A stretch of 64,000 nt of DNA from Desulfosarcina ovata subsp. ovata (lineage in GTDB: Bacteria; Desulfobacterota; Desulfobacteria; Desulfobacterales; Desulfosarcinaceae), in the NCBI RefSeq assembly GCF_009689005.1, contig NZ_AP021879.1, forward strand, positions 2,232,001 to 2,296,000, given 5' to 3'. Under the pieces are notes generated by a model. It ran no database searches and had not been told where the DNA came from. It saw only the letters and a program-made list of their open reading frames with translations. The position numbers and the translations under genes are program-made. Position 1 is the stretch's first letter, and each line of letters begins with the position of its first letter. This document shows positions 1 to 10,247 of this stretch, one piece after another.

Positions 1-30
1 CTCGGACAAAACCGCCAGACAAAGGACAAG

Positions 31-1218
31 ATGAAAACGACCCCCATCCATGGATTCCGCGCAACCTGCCGGACAACCCTGCGTCGCTGGCCAAAACTGA
101 CCGATATCGGGCTGCTCACCGCCATGCTGATCACAGTGGCCGTAATCCCCCATGCCCGTGCGCAATCACCCGGCCAGGCGCCGCCGCCCATGGTGGAGGT
201 GGCGGTAATCGAGGAAAAAGCGGTCAACCCGCCCATGGAACATGTGGGCCGGGTTGAGGCCATCCAGGCCGTGGATGTGCAGGCCCGCGTGCAGGGTTAT
301 CTGGAACAGGTCAAATTCACCGAAGGCAGCCGGGTCAAGGCCGGCAATCTGCTCTACGTGATTGAACAGGCCCCGTACACCGCCCAGGTCAAGGCCGACG
401 CCGCCAAGGCCGCCGAAGCCCGGGCGGCCCTGAGCAAAACCCGCCAGTACCGGGAGCGTCTGCAGTCGGTGCGCTCCGGCGGGGTCTCCAAAACCGATCT
501 GGAGACCGCCCTGGCCGACGAGCAGGAGGCCCGGGCCAAAGTCGATCAGGCCGACGCCACCCTGGATGTCTCACGGCTGAACCTGGATTACACCACCATC
601 AAAGCTCCCATCAGAGGCCGCATCGGCGCCTCCAATGTCACCCGCGGAAATTTGGTGGGACCGGATTCGGGTCCGCTGGCACGCATCGTCCAGCTCGATC
701 CGATCCGGGTGGTTTACTCGGTCAGCGAATCCGACCGTGTGGATGTTTTACTGGACTTCCAATCCCAGGGGCATACCATTGACGATGCCAAACAGGATCT
801 CGTGCTCCACCTGCGCCTGCCCAACGGCGCCATGTATGACCGCCCGGGACGAATTGAGTTCACCGACAACGAGGTGGACCGCACCACCGGAACGGTGGCT
901 GTCCGCGCGGTCTTCGACAACCCCGACGAGATTCTTTTGCCGGGCCAGTTCGTGACTGTGGTCCTCAGTCTGGCCAATCCGCAGAAAATGCCCGTGGTCC
1001 CCCAGCGCGCGGTCCTGGAAGACCAAAAAGGCCAGTATGTGTTCGTGGTTGGTGCCGACAACCGGGTCCAGCGGCGCAATATTACCACCGGGTTGACCGT
1101 GGAAACGGAGTGGGCCGTCAAGAGCGGCCTGATGACCGGTGAAACCGTGATCGTTTCGGGCGTGCAGAAAGTTCGCAGCGGACAGACCGTCAACCCCCAG
1201 CCCGTGGGCAATCCATAA
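31..1218 (+). CDS. RND efflux periplasmic adaptor (AcrA/MexE-like)
   Basis: This is a membrane-fusion protein that bridges the inner-membrane RND pump encoded next and the outer-membrane factor after it. A signal peptide occupies about residues 1-44, with a probable cut after ARA before Gln45. Two half-lipoyl segments (around residues 70-100 and 190-215) flank an alpha-helical hairpin rich in Ala/Arg/Glu, and beta-barrel and membrane-proximal domains follow up to about residue 390. Length (395 aa) is normal for the family. The start is supported by AAAGGA four bases upstream. The pump gene follows after 17 bases, so the two are almost certainly co-transcribed. The exported substrate cannot be predicted from sequence. 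Confidence 0.93.
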   Translation: MKTTPIHGFRATCRTTLRRWPKLTDIGLLTAMLITVAVIPHARAQSPGQAPPPMVEVAVIEEKAVNPPMEHVGRVEAIQAVDVQARVQGYLEQVKFTEGSRVKAGNLLYVIEQAPYTAQVKADAAKAAEARAALSKTRQYRERLQSVRSGGVSKTDLETALADEQEARAKVDQADATLDVSRLNLDYTTIKAPIRGRIGASNVTRGNLVGPDSGPLARIVQLDPIRVVYSVSESDRVDVLLDFQSQGHTIDDAKQDLVLHLRLPNGAMYDRPGRIEFTDNEVDRTTGTVAVRAVFDNPDEILLPGQFVTVVLSLANPQKMPVVPQRAVLEDQKGQYVFVVGADNRVQRRNITTGLTVETEWAVKSGLMTGETVIVSGVQKVRSGQTVNPQPVGNP

Positions 1219-1235
1219 AGCCAAAAGGATCGATC

Positions 1236-4200
1236 ATGCTATCCAGAATCTTCATCCAGCGTCCGCGCCTGGCCATGGTGGTCTCCCTGATCATCACCTT
1301 TGCCGGACTGCTGGCCATCTTCAATATCCCGGTGTCCGAATATCCGAACAAAATCGTACCCCCGGAAATATATGTATCCGCCACCTACCCCGGTGCCAAT
1401 GCCGAAGAGGTGGCCGCGTCGGTGGCATCCCCGTTGGAATCCCGGATCAACGGGGTGGACGACATGCTCTACATGTCCTCCACGGCCACCAACAACGGCA
1501 GTTATTCCCTGTCGATCTATTTTGCCGTGGGAACGGACCCGGACATCGCCCAGGTCAACGTGCTCAACCGCGTTCAGGAAGCCCAGTCCAGCCTGCCCAG
1601 CGAAGTCACCGAGCAGGGAATTTCCGTGCGCCAGCGCTCGTCGGACATGCTGGGCGTGGTGTTCTTCTACTACAAGGACGCCAGCCGGGATGTCCTTCCG
1701 CTGGCCAACTGGGTTTCTATCAACGTCAGCGACACCCTCAAACGAGTGGAGGGCGTCAGCGAGGCCAGCCCCTTCGGGTCCCACGACTACAGCATGCGTA
1801 TCTGGCTCGACCCCGTCCGGCTCACCGCCCTGGGACTCACCGCCGATGACGTGATCAGCGCCATACAGGAGCAGAACCTTTTGGCCGCCGCCGGCTCCAT
1901 CGGTACCGCCCCCATGCCCGACGGCCAGCAGGTCCAGTACACCCTCAAGGTCAAGGGGCGGCTTTCCAGTGCCGCGGAATTCGGCGATATCGTGGTGCAG
2001 ACCAACACCCAGGGAGGCATCGTGCGCCTGGGGGATGTCGCCCGGGTCGAGTTGGGCAGCGAGTCCTATGCCTCCGAAGATACTCTCAACGGCCAGCCGG
2101 GTATCCCCCTGGCGGTTTATCAGACGCCGGGCAGCAATGTCCTGCAGACCATGGAAAATGTTCGTGCGGCATTGAAAGACCTGGAATCGCGGCTTCCCGA
2201 GGGCGTCCGCTTTGATGTGATCTACGACTCCACGAAGTTCGTCTCGGCCGCCATCGAAGAGATCATCCTCACCCTGCTGATCACCTTCTGCCTGGTGGTG
2301 GGGGTGACCTACGTCTTTCTCCAGGATTGGCGGGCCACCCTGATTCCCACCCTGACCATTCCGGTATCGCTTATCGGCACCTTCGCCCTGCTCCTCGCCA
2401 TGGGCTACTCGGCCAATACCATCACCCTCTTCGCCCTGATCCTGGCCATCGGCCTGGTGGTCGACGACGCCATCGTGGTGGTTGAAAACGTCCAGCGGGT
2501 AATGGATGACGAAGGGCTCGACGCCCGGTCGGCGGCTTTCCGTTCAATGGACCAGGTCACCGGCCCGATCATCGCCACCACCCTGGTGCTGCTGGCCGTG
2601 TTCGTGCCCGTCGGTTTCCTGCCCGGCATCACCGGACAGATTTATCGCCAGTTTGCCGTTACCATCTGTGTGGCCGTACTCTTGTCGGCGGTCAACGCCC
2701 TCAGCCTGAGCCCGGCCCTGTGCAGTCTCCTGCTGGGCAAACCCAAAATGGCCCGCCGTGGTCCCCTGGCTTGGTTCAACCGGACGTTGAACGGCTCCCG
2801 CAATCTCTATGTGGCGGTCTCGGGCTGGCTGGTGCGCAAGATCGTGATCGCCATTCTGATTTTGGCAATCATCGGCATCGGCGTATGGCGGCTTTTCGGC
2901 ATCGTGCCCACAAGCTTTCTGCCTGAGGAAGACAAGGGGTTCATGATCGTTGATGTCCAGCTGCCCGACGGTGCCGCTTTCGCCCGCACCGCCAAACTGG
3001 TGGACGACCTTTCCAAACGCATCAAATCCCTCGATGGGGTCGATTTCGTAATCGGCATACGCGGCTACAGCCTGATCAGCGGTGCGGGCGAAAACGCCGG
3101 CATCGCCCTAGTGGGCCTCACCCCGTGGGACGAACGCACCACGGCCGACCTGCAAATCAAAAGCGTGCAAAACAAGATCCGCGGCATCGCGGCGACGGTC
3201 TCCGGTGCCAACATCAACGTACTCGTTCCCCCGGCCATCCAGGGGCTGGGCATGTCCGGCGGTTTCAACCTCGAACTGCAGGCCCTGGAAGGACAGACGC
3301 CCCATGAAATCGACGCGGTGGCCAAGGGCCTGATGGTGGCCCTCAATCAGGATCCGGCCATCGCCTACGCCTTTTCTTCCTATTCGGCCAACGTGCCTCA
3401 GCTGGCCGTCAATCTTGACCGCACCAAGGCACGCATGCTCAAGGTTCCGGTCAGCCGGGTCTTCGGGGTCCTCCAGGCCAACCTGGGCTCGCGTTACGTC
3501 AACGACATCAACCTGAACGACCGGGTCTTCCAGGTGACCGTACAGGCCGATGCCGGGTTCCGGGACACGGCCGATGACATCAGCCGTTTGTATGTGCGCA
3601 GTGACGACAACAACATGGTGCCCCTGTCCAGTCTGATTACGGTCTCGACCGTGCTCGGACCGCAGTCGGTCACCCGCTTCAATCAGTTTTCCTCGGCCAG
3701 TTTCATCGGTGCGGCCCTGCCGACGGTCAGTTCGGGACAAGCCCTTTCCACCGTCGAACAGATCGCCGACAGCACCCTGCCCAGAGGCTACGGTTACGAC
3801 TGGTCAGGCATGAGTTATCAGGAGAAAAAAATCGGCAACGAGTCGACCGTTGTCATGGTTCTGGCGCTGCTATTCGGCTATCTTTTTCTCGTGGCCCAGT
3901 ATGAGAGCTGGACCCAGCCGCTGCCGGTAATTATCTCCATTGTGGTGGCCGTGCTGGGAGCGTTGGCCGGTCTGCTGGTCAGCGGACTGGCCCTTTCCAT
4001 CTATGCCCAGGTCGGGCTGGTGCTGCTGGTGGGGCTGGCAGCCAAAAACGCCATTCTCATCGTGGAATTCGCCCGCGAACAGCGCGAGGCCGGCGAGTCG
4101 ATCTACCAGGCGGCGATTACCGGCGCCCGCATGCGTTACCGCGCCGTGCTGATGACGGCCTTCTCGTTCATCCTGGGTGTTTTCCCCATGATCATCGCCA

Positions 4201-4394
4201 CCGGCGCCGGTGCGGCCAGTCGGCGCGCCATCGGCACCACGGTGTTTTTCGGCATGCTGGCCGCCACGCTGATCGGAATTTTCCTGATCCCCGCGCTCTA
4301 CGCCGGTTTCCAGACCATGCGCGAGGCCACCACCCGGAAATTCAGAAACCGGCATTCAGCCAATGCCCCCACCAGCGAGGTATCCCATGAGTAA
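1236..4394 (+). CDS. RND efflux pump, HAE1 family (AcrB/MexF-like)
   Basis: This is a proton-driven inner-membrane multidrug transporter of 1052 aa, the usual length for hydrophobe/amphiphile RND pumps. TM1 lies near residues 10-30, two large periplasmic loops follow, and there are 12 predicted TM segments. The proton-relay residues are present: the Asp pair in TM4 (about D410 and D411, in [13 protein letters not shown]) and the TM10 lysine (about K937, in [13 protein letters not shown]). AAAGGA precedes the ATG by six bases. It lies between the adaptor gene and an outer-membrane factor whose start overlaps its last codons, giving a complete tripartite operon. No regulator gene is adjacent within the window. 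Confidence 0.95.
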   Translation: MLSRIFIQRPRLAMVVSLIITFAGLLAIFNIPVSEYPNKIVPPEIYVSATYPGANAEEVAASVASPLESRINGVDDMLYMSSTATNNGSYSLSIYFAVGTDPDIAQVNVLNRVQEAQSSLPSEVTEQGISVRQRSSDMLGVVFFYYKDASRDVLPLANWVSINVSDTLKRVEGVSEASPFGSHDYSMRIWLDPVRLTALGLTADDVISAIQEQNLLAAAGSIGTAPMPDGQQVQYTLKVKGRLSSAAEFGDIVVQTNTQGGIVRLGDVARVELGSESYASEDTLNGQPGIPLAVYQTPGSNVLQTMENVRAALKDLESRLPEGVRFDVIYDSTKFVSAAIEEIILTLLITFCLVVGVTYVFLQDWRATLIPTLTIPVSLIGTFALLLAMGYSANTITLFALILAIGLVVDDAIVVVENVQRVMDDEGLDARSAAFRSMDQVTGPIIATTLVLLAVFVPVGFLPGITGQIYRQFAVTICVAVLLSAVNALSLSPALCSLLLGKPKMARRGPLAWFNRTLNGSRNLYVAVSGWLVRKIVIAILILAIIGIGVWRLFGIVPTSFLPEEDKGFMIVDVQLPDGAAFARTAKLVDDLSKRIKSLDGVDFVIGIRGYSLISGAGENAGIALVGLTPWDERTTADLQIKSVQNKIRGIAATVSGANINVLVPPAIQGLGMSGGFNLELQALEGQTPHEIDAVAKGLMVALNQDPAIAYAFSSYSANVPQLAVNLDRTKARMLKVPVSRVFGVLQANLGSRYVNDINLNDRVFQVTVQADAGFRDTADDISRLYVRSDDNNMVPLSSLITVSTVLGPQSVTRFNQFSSASFIGAALPTVSSGQALSTVEQIADSTLPRGYGYDWSGMSYQEKKIGNESTVVMVLALLFGYLFLVAQYESWTQPLPVIISIVVAVLGALAGLLVSGLALSIYAQVGLVLLVGLAAKNAILIVEFAREQREAGESIYQAAITGARMRYRAVLMTAFSFILGVFPMIIATGAGAASRRAIGTTVFFGMLAATLIGIFLIPALYAGFQTMREATTRKFRNRHSANAPTSEVSHE

Positions 4395-5838
4395 TCCACT
4401 GAATCTTTCCCCGGCAAAGAGGCCGGCTGCGGCGCTGGCAATCCTGGCGATCCTGCTGCTTGCCGGCTGTGCGGCCGTGGGTCCCGACTACGTGGCACCG
4501 GATCCCGGCCTGCCCGACAACTGGCACACCGCCCTTCAGGATGGGTTGAAGGCGCAACCGGCTGACGGCGAAGACCTGGCCAACTGGTGGAAAAACCTGG
4601 ACGATCCCCTGCTCATCGATCTGATCACCGACGCGCTGGCGGATAACCCGGATATCAAGCAGGCCATTGCCCGGGTACGCCAGTCCCGTGCCAGCCGGGC
4701 GATCGCCAACGCGGATCGCTTTCCCACCCTGGACACCAGCGGGTCGGTAACCACCAACCGGATCAGCAAAAGCACCAGTAGTACCTCCTCGGGAATCGAA
4801 CGGGACTGGTACGAGGCCGGCTTTGATGCCGGCTGGGAAATCGACGTTTTCGGCGGTGTGCGCCGCAGCGTGGAGGTGGCCGAGGCCAATCTTCAGGCAA
4901 CCCGGGCCGATCTGGAAAACGTGCGGGTCTCCCTGGCCGCCGAAGTGGCCCGCAACTATATCGAGGCACGCACCTTTCAGTACCGCCTGGACGTGGCCAT
5001 GGCCAATATTAAGGCCCAGGAGGAGACCTGCCGGCTGATCCGGTCCCGCTACCATGCCGGTCTGAGCAGTGACCTGGAAGTCCAGCAGGCGAAATACAAC
5101 GTGGAAAACACCCGCAGCCAGTTGCCGACCCTGCGCAGCGGCCTGGAGGCAGCCAAGAATCGCCTGGCCGTGCTCAGCGGGAAGCAACCGGGAACTCTGC
5201 ACGAAGCGCTCAAGGAAGGGCGACCCATCCCGGTGCCACCGATTTCGGTTGCCGTGGGCGTGCCGGCGGAAGCCATGCGCCGGAGGCCGGATATCCGCAG
5301 TGCCGAACGTCAATTGGCCGCCCAGAGCGCTCGTATCGGTGTCGCCACGGCAGACCTCTACCCGAAGTTCCAGCTGATCGGCTCCATCGGTCTGGAGGCG
5401 ATCAATTCGGGAGAATTCTTTGACAAACCTAGCCGGTTCTGGACGCTCGGCCCGTCAGTCTCATGGCGGATTTTCGATGCCGGCGCCATCCGCCGCAACA
5501 TCGAGGTTCAGGATGCCATTGCCGAGCAGTACCTGGCCGCCTACGAAGGCACCGTGCTGAGCGCCCTGGAAGACGTCGAGAACGCCCTCACAGCCTATGC
5601 CGAGGAACAGGTGCGCCGGACACACCTGGAGGAGGCGGTGGATGCGGCCCAGCGGGCGGCCGACCTGGCCCAGGATCGTTATGCCGCCGGGCTGGTGGAT
5701 TTTACCAGCGTGCTCGATGCCCAGCGCAGCCTGCTCTCCTTTCAGGACGCCCTGGCTCAGAGCGAGGGCACGGTTACGGCCAATCTGATCTCTCTTTACA
5801 AAGCCCTCGGGGGAGGATGGGAGCAACCGGATCGTTGA
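4387..5838 (+). CDS. Outer-membrane efflux lipoprotein, NodT family (OprM/TolC-like)
   Basis: This is the outer-membrane channel of the RND system. The chosen ATG overlaps the pump stop by 8 bases and has GCGAGG just upstream; an in-frame start 24 bases earlier lacks this signal. The N-terminus is a lipoprotein signal with lipobox LAGC, placing the lipidated cysteine at about residue 28, followed by the family's typical 'GPDY..P' segment. Two outer-membrane-factor repeats with long coiled-coil helices cover roughly residues 60-270 and 275-475. The product is about 483 aa. The next gene starts inside its 3' end, so all four efflux genes are probably one transcript. Confidence 0.93.
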   Translation: MSNPLNLSPAKRPAAALAILAILLLAGCAAVGPDYVAPDPGLPDNWHTALQDGLKAQPADGEDLANWWKNLDDPLLIDLITDALADNPDIKQAIARVRQSRASRAIANADRFPTLDTSGSVTTNRISKSTSSTSSGIERDWYEAGFDAGWEIDVFGGVRRSVEVAEANLQATRADLENVRVSLAAEVARNYIEARTFQYRLDVAMANIKAQEETCRLIRSRYHAGLSSDLEVQQAKYNVENTRSQLPTLRSGLEAAKNRLAVLSGKQPGTLHEALKEGRPIPVPPISVAVGVPAEAMRRRPDIRSAERQLAAQSARIGVATADLYPKFQLIGSIGLEAINSGEFFDKPSRFWTLGPSVSWRIFDAGAIRRNIEVQDAIAEQYLAAYEGTVLSALEDVENALTAYAEEQVRRTHLEEAVDAAQRAADLAQDRYAAGLVDFTSVLDAQRSLLSFQDALAQSEGTVTANLISLYKALGGGWEQPDR

Positions 5839-7016
5839 AGAATCGAATTCTCTTTTTAATCGCCCTGCTGGCGGCCTTTCCGCCCCTTTCCACCGACATG
5901 TACCTGCCGGCCATCCCCCTGCTGCGCGAGCAGTGGGGGGAGCCATTGATGGTCATCAACCTGACCCTGATCGGCTTTTTCGTCGCTTACTGTCTCTTCC
6001 TGCTGGTCTACGGTCCCATCTCCGACCGTTATGGCCGCAGAAGGCCGCTGATGGTCGGCATCGGCATCTATATCATGGCCAGCCTGGCCTGTGCCGTCTC
6101 CGGCGGCATCCATATGATGATTGCCGCCCGGGTATTCCAGGCGGCCGGAGCCGCATCGGCATCGGCCCTGAGCCTGGCCATCTGCAAGGATCTTTTCGAC
6201 GCCGAATCGAGGGAACGCATCATGGCGCACATTGCCGTGATCATGGCCCTGGCGCCCATGCTGGCTCCGATCATCGGCAGTTGGGTAATCTACTGGACCA
6301 GCTGGCAGTGGGTCTTCGTGGCCCAGGCCGTGATGGGCGCGATTGCCTTTCTGGGCGTCTATCGAATGGCCGAACCGCTGAAGACTTTCACCACCGTCAG
6401 CCCCAAAAAGGTGATCGGCGTCTACTTCCGGCTGCTCGCGAACGGCCGCTACACGAGCCTCGTCTTCTCCATGTCGCTGCTGGTCTTTCCCATGTTCGCC
6501 TTCATTGCCGCATCGTCGGAAATCTACATCTCCCATTTCGGGCTCAGCGAACGTGAGTTCGGCATCGTCTTCGGCGCCAACGCCATGGCAAGCATGTTCG
6601 GCTCCCTGGTTTTCGGCCGTTTGTCGCTCTATGTGCGCATGGAAAAACTGATCACGCTCTCCTTTGCCGGCATCCTGCTGGCCGGCGTCTGGATGCTGCT
6701 GGGGCCGCACGTGTCCCCCTGGAGCCTGGCCCTGCCAATGGCAACGATGACCTTCTTTTTCGGATTGAACCGTCCGCCAACGAACAATCTGATTCTCGAA
6801 CAGGTCCATCAGGACGTGGGTGCGGCATCCTCCCTGCTGGTTTTCACCTTCATGATTCTGGGGGCCTCTTCCATGGGGATCGTCTCCCTGCAGTGGACCG
6901 ACAAAATCACCGTTCTGGGAAGCATGGCAGCCCTCAGCGGTGGGCTGGTCCTGCTCTTCTGGCTCCGCTACAAGGATGTCTTCCTGGCCGCCCTGCCCCG
7001 GCGCCGGCCTGGTTGA
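5817..7016 (+). CDS. Bcr/CflA-family MFS drug exporter
   Basis: This is a 12-TM major-facilitator protein of about 399 aa. The N-terminal region carries the Bcr/CflA hallmark 'STDMYLPA' and the MFS motif A-like loop 'GPISDRYGRRRPL' between TM2 and TM3. It overlaps the outer-membrane-factor gene by 22 bases. Two starts are possible: the ATG used here, and a TTG at 5835 that gives the more typical 'KNRILFL' beginning and has GGGAG at a better distance. The family exports drugs or small metabolites such as sulfonamides, bicyclomycin and cysteine. Its link to the RND operon is positional. A weak hairpin with a following T-rich run (7031-7086) may end the transcript. Confidence 0.88.
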   Translation: MGATGSLKNRILFLIALLAAFPPLSTDMYLPAIPLLREQWGEPLMVINLTLIGFFVAYCLFLLVYGPISDRYGRRRPLMVGIGIYIMASLACAVSGGIHMMIAARVFQAAGAASASALSLAICKDLFDAESRERIMAHIAVIMALAPMLAPIIGSWVIYWTSWQWVFVAQAVMGAIAFLGVYRMAEPLKTFTTVSPKKVIGVYFRLLANGRYTSLVFSMSLLVFPMFAFIAASSEIYISHFGLSEREFGIVFGANAMASMFGSLVFGRLSLYVRMEKLITLSFAGILLAGVWMLLGPHVSPWSLALPMATMTFFFGLNRPPTNNLILEQVHQDVGAASSLLVFTFMILGASSMGIVSLQWTDKITVLGSMAALSGGLVLLFWLRYKDVFLAALPRRRPG

Positions 7017-7114
7017 TCAGGGGCAGCCCACGGGTTTCTCAGGATCTCCCACCCAGGCCCGACCCAACCCGGTTTTGTTTTGTTTTCAAGCCCACAAGCC
7101 ATTTTTTAATTAAA

Positions 7115-7143
7115 TTGACCTGCTTTTGAGAATATGCTAATTT
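7115..7143 (+). promoter_or_regulatory. Possible promoter upstream of the glycosyltransferase/radical SAM pair
   Basis: In the AT-rich 163-base gap before the glycosyltransferase gene, TTGACC (7115-7120) and TAATTT (7138-7143) are 17 bases apart. The -35 match is good and the -10 is weak, so this is a guess by position and spacing only. Confidence 0.3.
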
Positions 7144-7179
7144 TTTCTTCATTTCGAAACATTTTTCCTACGGCCGTCC

Positions 7180-8391
7180 ATGAAGCTACTCCTGGTTCCC
7201 GGTAGCAATTCTCTTTCCCATGTCGCGAAATGCGCCGCTCTGGAAAAAATCCTTACCAGTGCCGGGCATTCGGTCCTTATCGCGGTCGCCCGTGAGCATG
7301 CGGGTTTCCTTCGCCGCCTGGCCCTGCCGCACTCGATCCTGCCCGACATCCAGGAGGCGGACGGTGCCGCCTTGCCTTCGCTGAACTGGTTTCGTTCACC
7401 CGACCTCCTGCAACACTGCATCAAAACGGAAATCGACCTGTTGAAAAGTTATCGTCCGGACCGTGTGATCGGTGTCTTTCGTTTCACCACCAAAGTCTCA
7501 ACCGCCGTGCTCCGCACCGCCTATGACACACTGGCCTGCGGGTGCATGATGCCGGAAATGACCGAAGTCCTCGGTTTCGGATCGGGTGGTGAAAAATCAG
7601 CGGAGCAGTCCCTCTATCTGGACAATTTCTTCAGGTTCGCGGCCAGAAAAATCAGCATGGTAATGGCGAGTTTCGGTCTTGAAGCGGTAAACGATCTTCG
7701 TGAACTGCTGGTCGGAGACCGGACGCTTTTATGGGACTTTCCCGAATTCATGCCCCTTCCGAAGCGATTGAACCGATTCTATATCGGCCCACTGAGCTGG
7801 CATCAATGGTCCGACGGGGCGCCCGTGTCGGTGCCACCGGCAAGCGACGGTCATCCTCGGGCCCTGATTTGCCTGGGCACACGACGGCCCGACCAGGCAG
7901 TTGTCGAAAAAGCGACCCGCTGTCTTCTGGCATGCGGTTTCGATGTTACCATCGCCTGCGGCGGACACCGGCAGTTAATGGACCGACTCTCTCCAACGCA
8001 CCGTGTGCAGACCTGTTTGTTCGCCCCCCTCGACCAATTGCTGCCCGATGCGAGTTTGATAGTTTGCCATGGCGGCCAGATGACCGTTTTCGAAGCCCTC
8101 AAGCACCGGGTGCCGGTGCTGGTGATTCCCTCACAACCGGAACAGGCCCACAACGGCTTCTGTGTGGAACGAATCGGCTGTGGACGCCGGCTGTCCGATC
8201 CGGTCGCCTTTAAGGGAGATCCCCGTGCATTTGTCCAGGCGTTTAACCGTCAATCCGACATCGAGGTCATGGAGAAAATCGTCCACCCCGCATTAAATGG
8301 CGACCTGACAATCGGATTGGCGAAAGCCCAGCACTGTCTCCAGCACTATGACGCCACCCGAATCATCGCTGACCTGATGGAGAATGGCTGA
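7180..8391 (+). CDS. GT-B fold glycosyltransferase (MGT/MurG-like)
   Basis: This is a predicted cytosolic glycosyltransferase of 403 aa. The N-terminal Rossmann half opens with 'KLLLVPGSNSLSHVAKC', and the C-terminal half carries the nucleotide-sugar binding signature near residues 294-325 (VCHGGQMTVFEAL, then PVLVIPSQPEQ.HN). This layout matches GT1/GT28 enzymes that glycosylate lipids or small molecules. It overlaps the next gene by 8 bases, so the two are translationally coupled. It sits just outside the lipid cluster and could decorate its product, but that is inference. The donor and acceptor are unknown. Confidence 0.8.
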   Translation: MKLLLVPGSNSLSHVAKCAALEKILTSAGHSVLIAVAREHAGFLRRLALPHSILPDIQEADGAALPSLNWFRSPDLLQHCIKTEIDLLKSYRPDRVIGVFRFTTKVSTAVLRTAYDTLACGCMMPEMTEVLGFGSGGEKSAEQSLYLDNFFRFAARKISMVMASFGLEAVNDLRELLVGDRTLLWDFPEFMPLPKRLNRFYIGPLSWHQWSDGAPVSVPPASDGHPRALICLGTRRPDQAVVEKATRCLLACGFDVTIACGGHRQLMDRLSPTHRVQTCLFAPLDQLLPDASLIVCHGGQMTVFEALKHRVPVLVIPSQPEQAHNGFCVERIGCGRRLSDPVAFKGDPRAFVQAFNRQSDIEVMEKIVHPALNGDLTIGLAKAQHCLQHYDATRIIADLMENG

Positions 8392-10159
8392 GTTGAAATC
8401 CCCTGGCATCATCCTGGTTCACGGCTACAGCGGTCACGCCTCGGATCTGGGACCGGTTCACCGCATGCTGAAAAACACATTGGCTGAAGGGGCCATTTGC
8501 CGCCTGCGCCTTCCCGGGCACGAGAACCACGCCGTACCACCGTTTGACCCCCAGCGGTTCGGCCGTTGCATTGATGATGGGGTGCGGACCTTAACCAAAG
8601 AGAATCGAAATATTATCCTGATGGGGCATTCCACGGGGGGGAACCTTATCATGGATCATCTCATTCGCAGGCAAACCGCTCCGTTTCTGCTGATCCTCGC
8701 CGGCACCCCAACCCGCATCCGTGGAGAGGATCTGAACCGCTGGGAAGCGCATGGCCGAAGCGACGTCGACATTCCGCTGACGCATATGGCGCGCCTGGTC
8801 TCGTTTATCAACCGTTTGGCGAAAGCGACCATCCCGGTCAATTTCCCGGTACTGGTCCTGCAGGGCGAAGCCGATCTCCTGGTCCCCCCGATCCATGCCA
8901 AATCATGGAAAGACGGGCGGTTTGCCGGACCGGTGAGAAGCCTTGTCATCCCCCATGGCGGACACCATCTGTTCCACGGGCCGGGCAGCGAAGTGGCACT
9001 CGACTGTATCCGTCGGGCCGTGTCCGATGCCAAGGCCAATATAAGTGCGGGACGGCCCGAATGGTCGAATGCCAGCTCTCTGGCAGCCATGGATAGGGAG
9101 GTCGCCGGATTCATCGGTGCCCGTCCGCAAAGCGTTCATCACCTCCTGCGATCACCGGGGGCCCGCCGTGCGCTGGACCAACCGCTGCACCTTCATCCCG
9201 TCGCCCATATCGATCCGATCCAACTCAACATCGAAATCACCTCGCGCTGCAACCTGTCTTGCGGGCATTGCGCCCGTTCCGTCGTCAAACGGCCACCCAA
9301 GGATATGGCGGCGGAAGCCTTCGAATTCATCCTCGATCTGATGCCCAACACGTTTAAAGTCATCCTGGTCGGGCTTGGAGAACCCACCCTCCATCCCGCG
9401 CTTCCCGAACTGGTGAGAATCGCAACCGGTCGGGGGCACCGGGTCGGGCTGGTGACCAACGCCATGGCCCTGGATAAAAAGTTGTCCCGGCGCCTGATGG
9501 CAGCAGGGCTTGGCAGCCTGACGGCCAGTCTCGACAGCGCTGATCCGGATATTACCACCCGGGTTCGGCCGGGATCGGATGTGCCACGCATCATCGCCAA
9601 TCTCAGCGATTTCCTTTCGCTTTCCGGAGGCACGATCCCGACAGCCGTTTTTTCGGCCGTATCCTCAAGGACCGTTCGCTCACTGCCGGACCTGGCGCAA
9701 GTCATCGCCGCCATGGGGGTCAACGCGTGGATGCTTTCGGATTTGAATTTCCAGTGGAATCGTTCGAAAACCATATGGCATCGCTGGAACGGGGAATGCC
9801 GGGAATTCATCGGCCGGGCCATCCGGCTGGCATTTTCCAACGGCCTGCCGGTCCTCTCGGTTCGGGCGATAGAGTCTCTGGGGTTGGCCCACCGATACGC
9901 CGATTTTCTCATGCGGACGCCCGCCGGTCTGGCGGAGCGGTCTGAAGTCCATCGCTGGTGTCTGTCACCGTGGCAAACCCTGCCGGTGGATGTGGATGGG
10001 GGGGTAACGGTTTGCGACTGTCAACCGGAAGCAAAAACCGGCAATCTTTTCAACCGGTCATTGGCGGCAATCTGGAATGGCCCGGTCATGCAAGCCCACC
10101 GCCGCCGGATGCATGCAGATGCCCCTCCCGCAGCCTGCCGATGCTGTCCCCGGTTCTAA
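8384..10159 (+). CDS. Alpha/beta-hydrolase fused to radical SAM/SPASM-like enzyme
   Basis: This is a two-domain protein of 591 aa. Residues ~5-215 form an alpha/beta hydrolase of the carboxylesterase/monoacylglycerol-lipase type: oxyanion region 'LVHGYSGH', nucleophile elbow GHSTGG (Ser about 83), acid in 'QGEADLLVPP' and His in 'HGGHHLFHG'. Residues ~275-591 are a radical SAM domain with CNLSCGHC (C289, C293, C296) and a GEPTLHP motif. The C-terminal tail is rich in Cys (WCLSPWQ..., VCDCQ, CRCCPRF), as in SPASM or twitch domains that bind extra Fe-S clusters. I do not know a characterised protein with this order. An esterase and a radical enzyme acting on the same acylated substrate would be logical. 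It is coupled to the glycosyltransferase upstream. Confidence 0.83.
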   Translation: MAELKSPGIILVHGYSGHASDLGPVHRMLKNTLAEGAICRLRLPGHENHAVPPFDPQRFGRCIDDGVRTLTKENRNIILMGHSTGGNLIMDHLIRRQTAPFLLILAGTPTRIRGEDLNRWEAHGRSDVDIPLTHMARLVSFINRLAKATIPVNFPVLVLQGEADLLVPPIHAKSWKDGRFAGPVRSLVIPHGGHHLFHGPGSEVALDCIRRAVSDAKANISAGRPEWSNASSLAAMDREVAGFIGARPQSVHHLLRSPGARRALDQPLHLHPVAHIDPIQLNIEITSRCNLSCGHCARSVVKRPPKDMAAEAFEFILDLMPNTFKVILVGLGEPTLHPALPELVRIATGRGHRVGLVTNAMALDKKLSRRLMAAGLGSLTASLDSADPDITTRVRPGSDVPRIIANLSDFLSLSGGTIPTAVFSAVSSRTVRSLPDLAQVIAAMGVNAWMLSDLNFQWNRSKTIWHRWNGECREFIGRAIRLAFSNGLPVLSVRAIESLGLAHRYADFLMRTPAGLAERSEVHRWCLSPWQTLPVDVDGGVTVCDCQPEAKTGNLFNRSLAAIWNGPVMQAHRRRMHADAPPAACRCCPRF

Positions 10160-10207
10160 AGCAGCCATACGGGTCCTAAATTGAAGAGTGCCATGATGAA
10201 GTCAGCG

Positions 10208-10247
10208 TGACGGATACCGTCATACGCCCTGCAACCCGTCAGGGCGT
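10208..10247. terminator. Paired dyads between convergent genes
   Basis: Two perfect inverted repeats lie where the hydrolase/radical SAM gene meets the HD-GYP gene. TGACGG/CCGTCA (10208-10222) has a 3-base loop, and ACGCCCTG/CAGGGCGT (10224-10247) has an 8-base loop and overlaps the HD-GYP stop. Neither has a good T-run, so a role as a bidirectional terminator is only possible. Confidence 0.3.

Noticed and set aside
3108..3740. Minus-strand frame within the RND pump gene
   Set aside because: The pump frame is intact over 1052 codons with family motifs; the reverse frame is a shadow.
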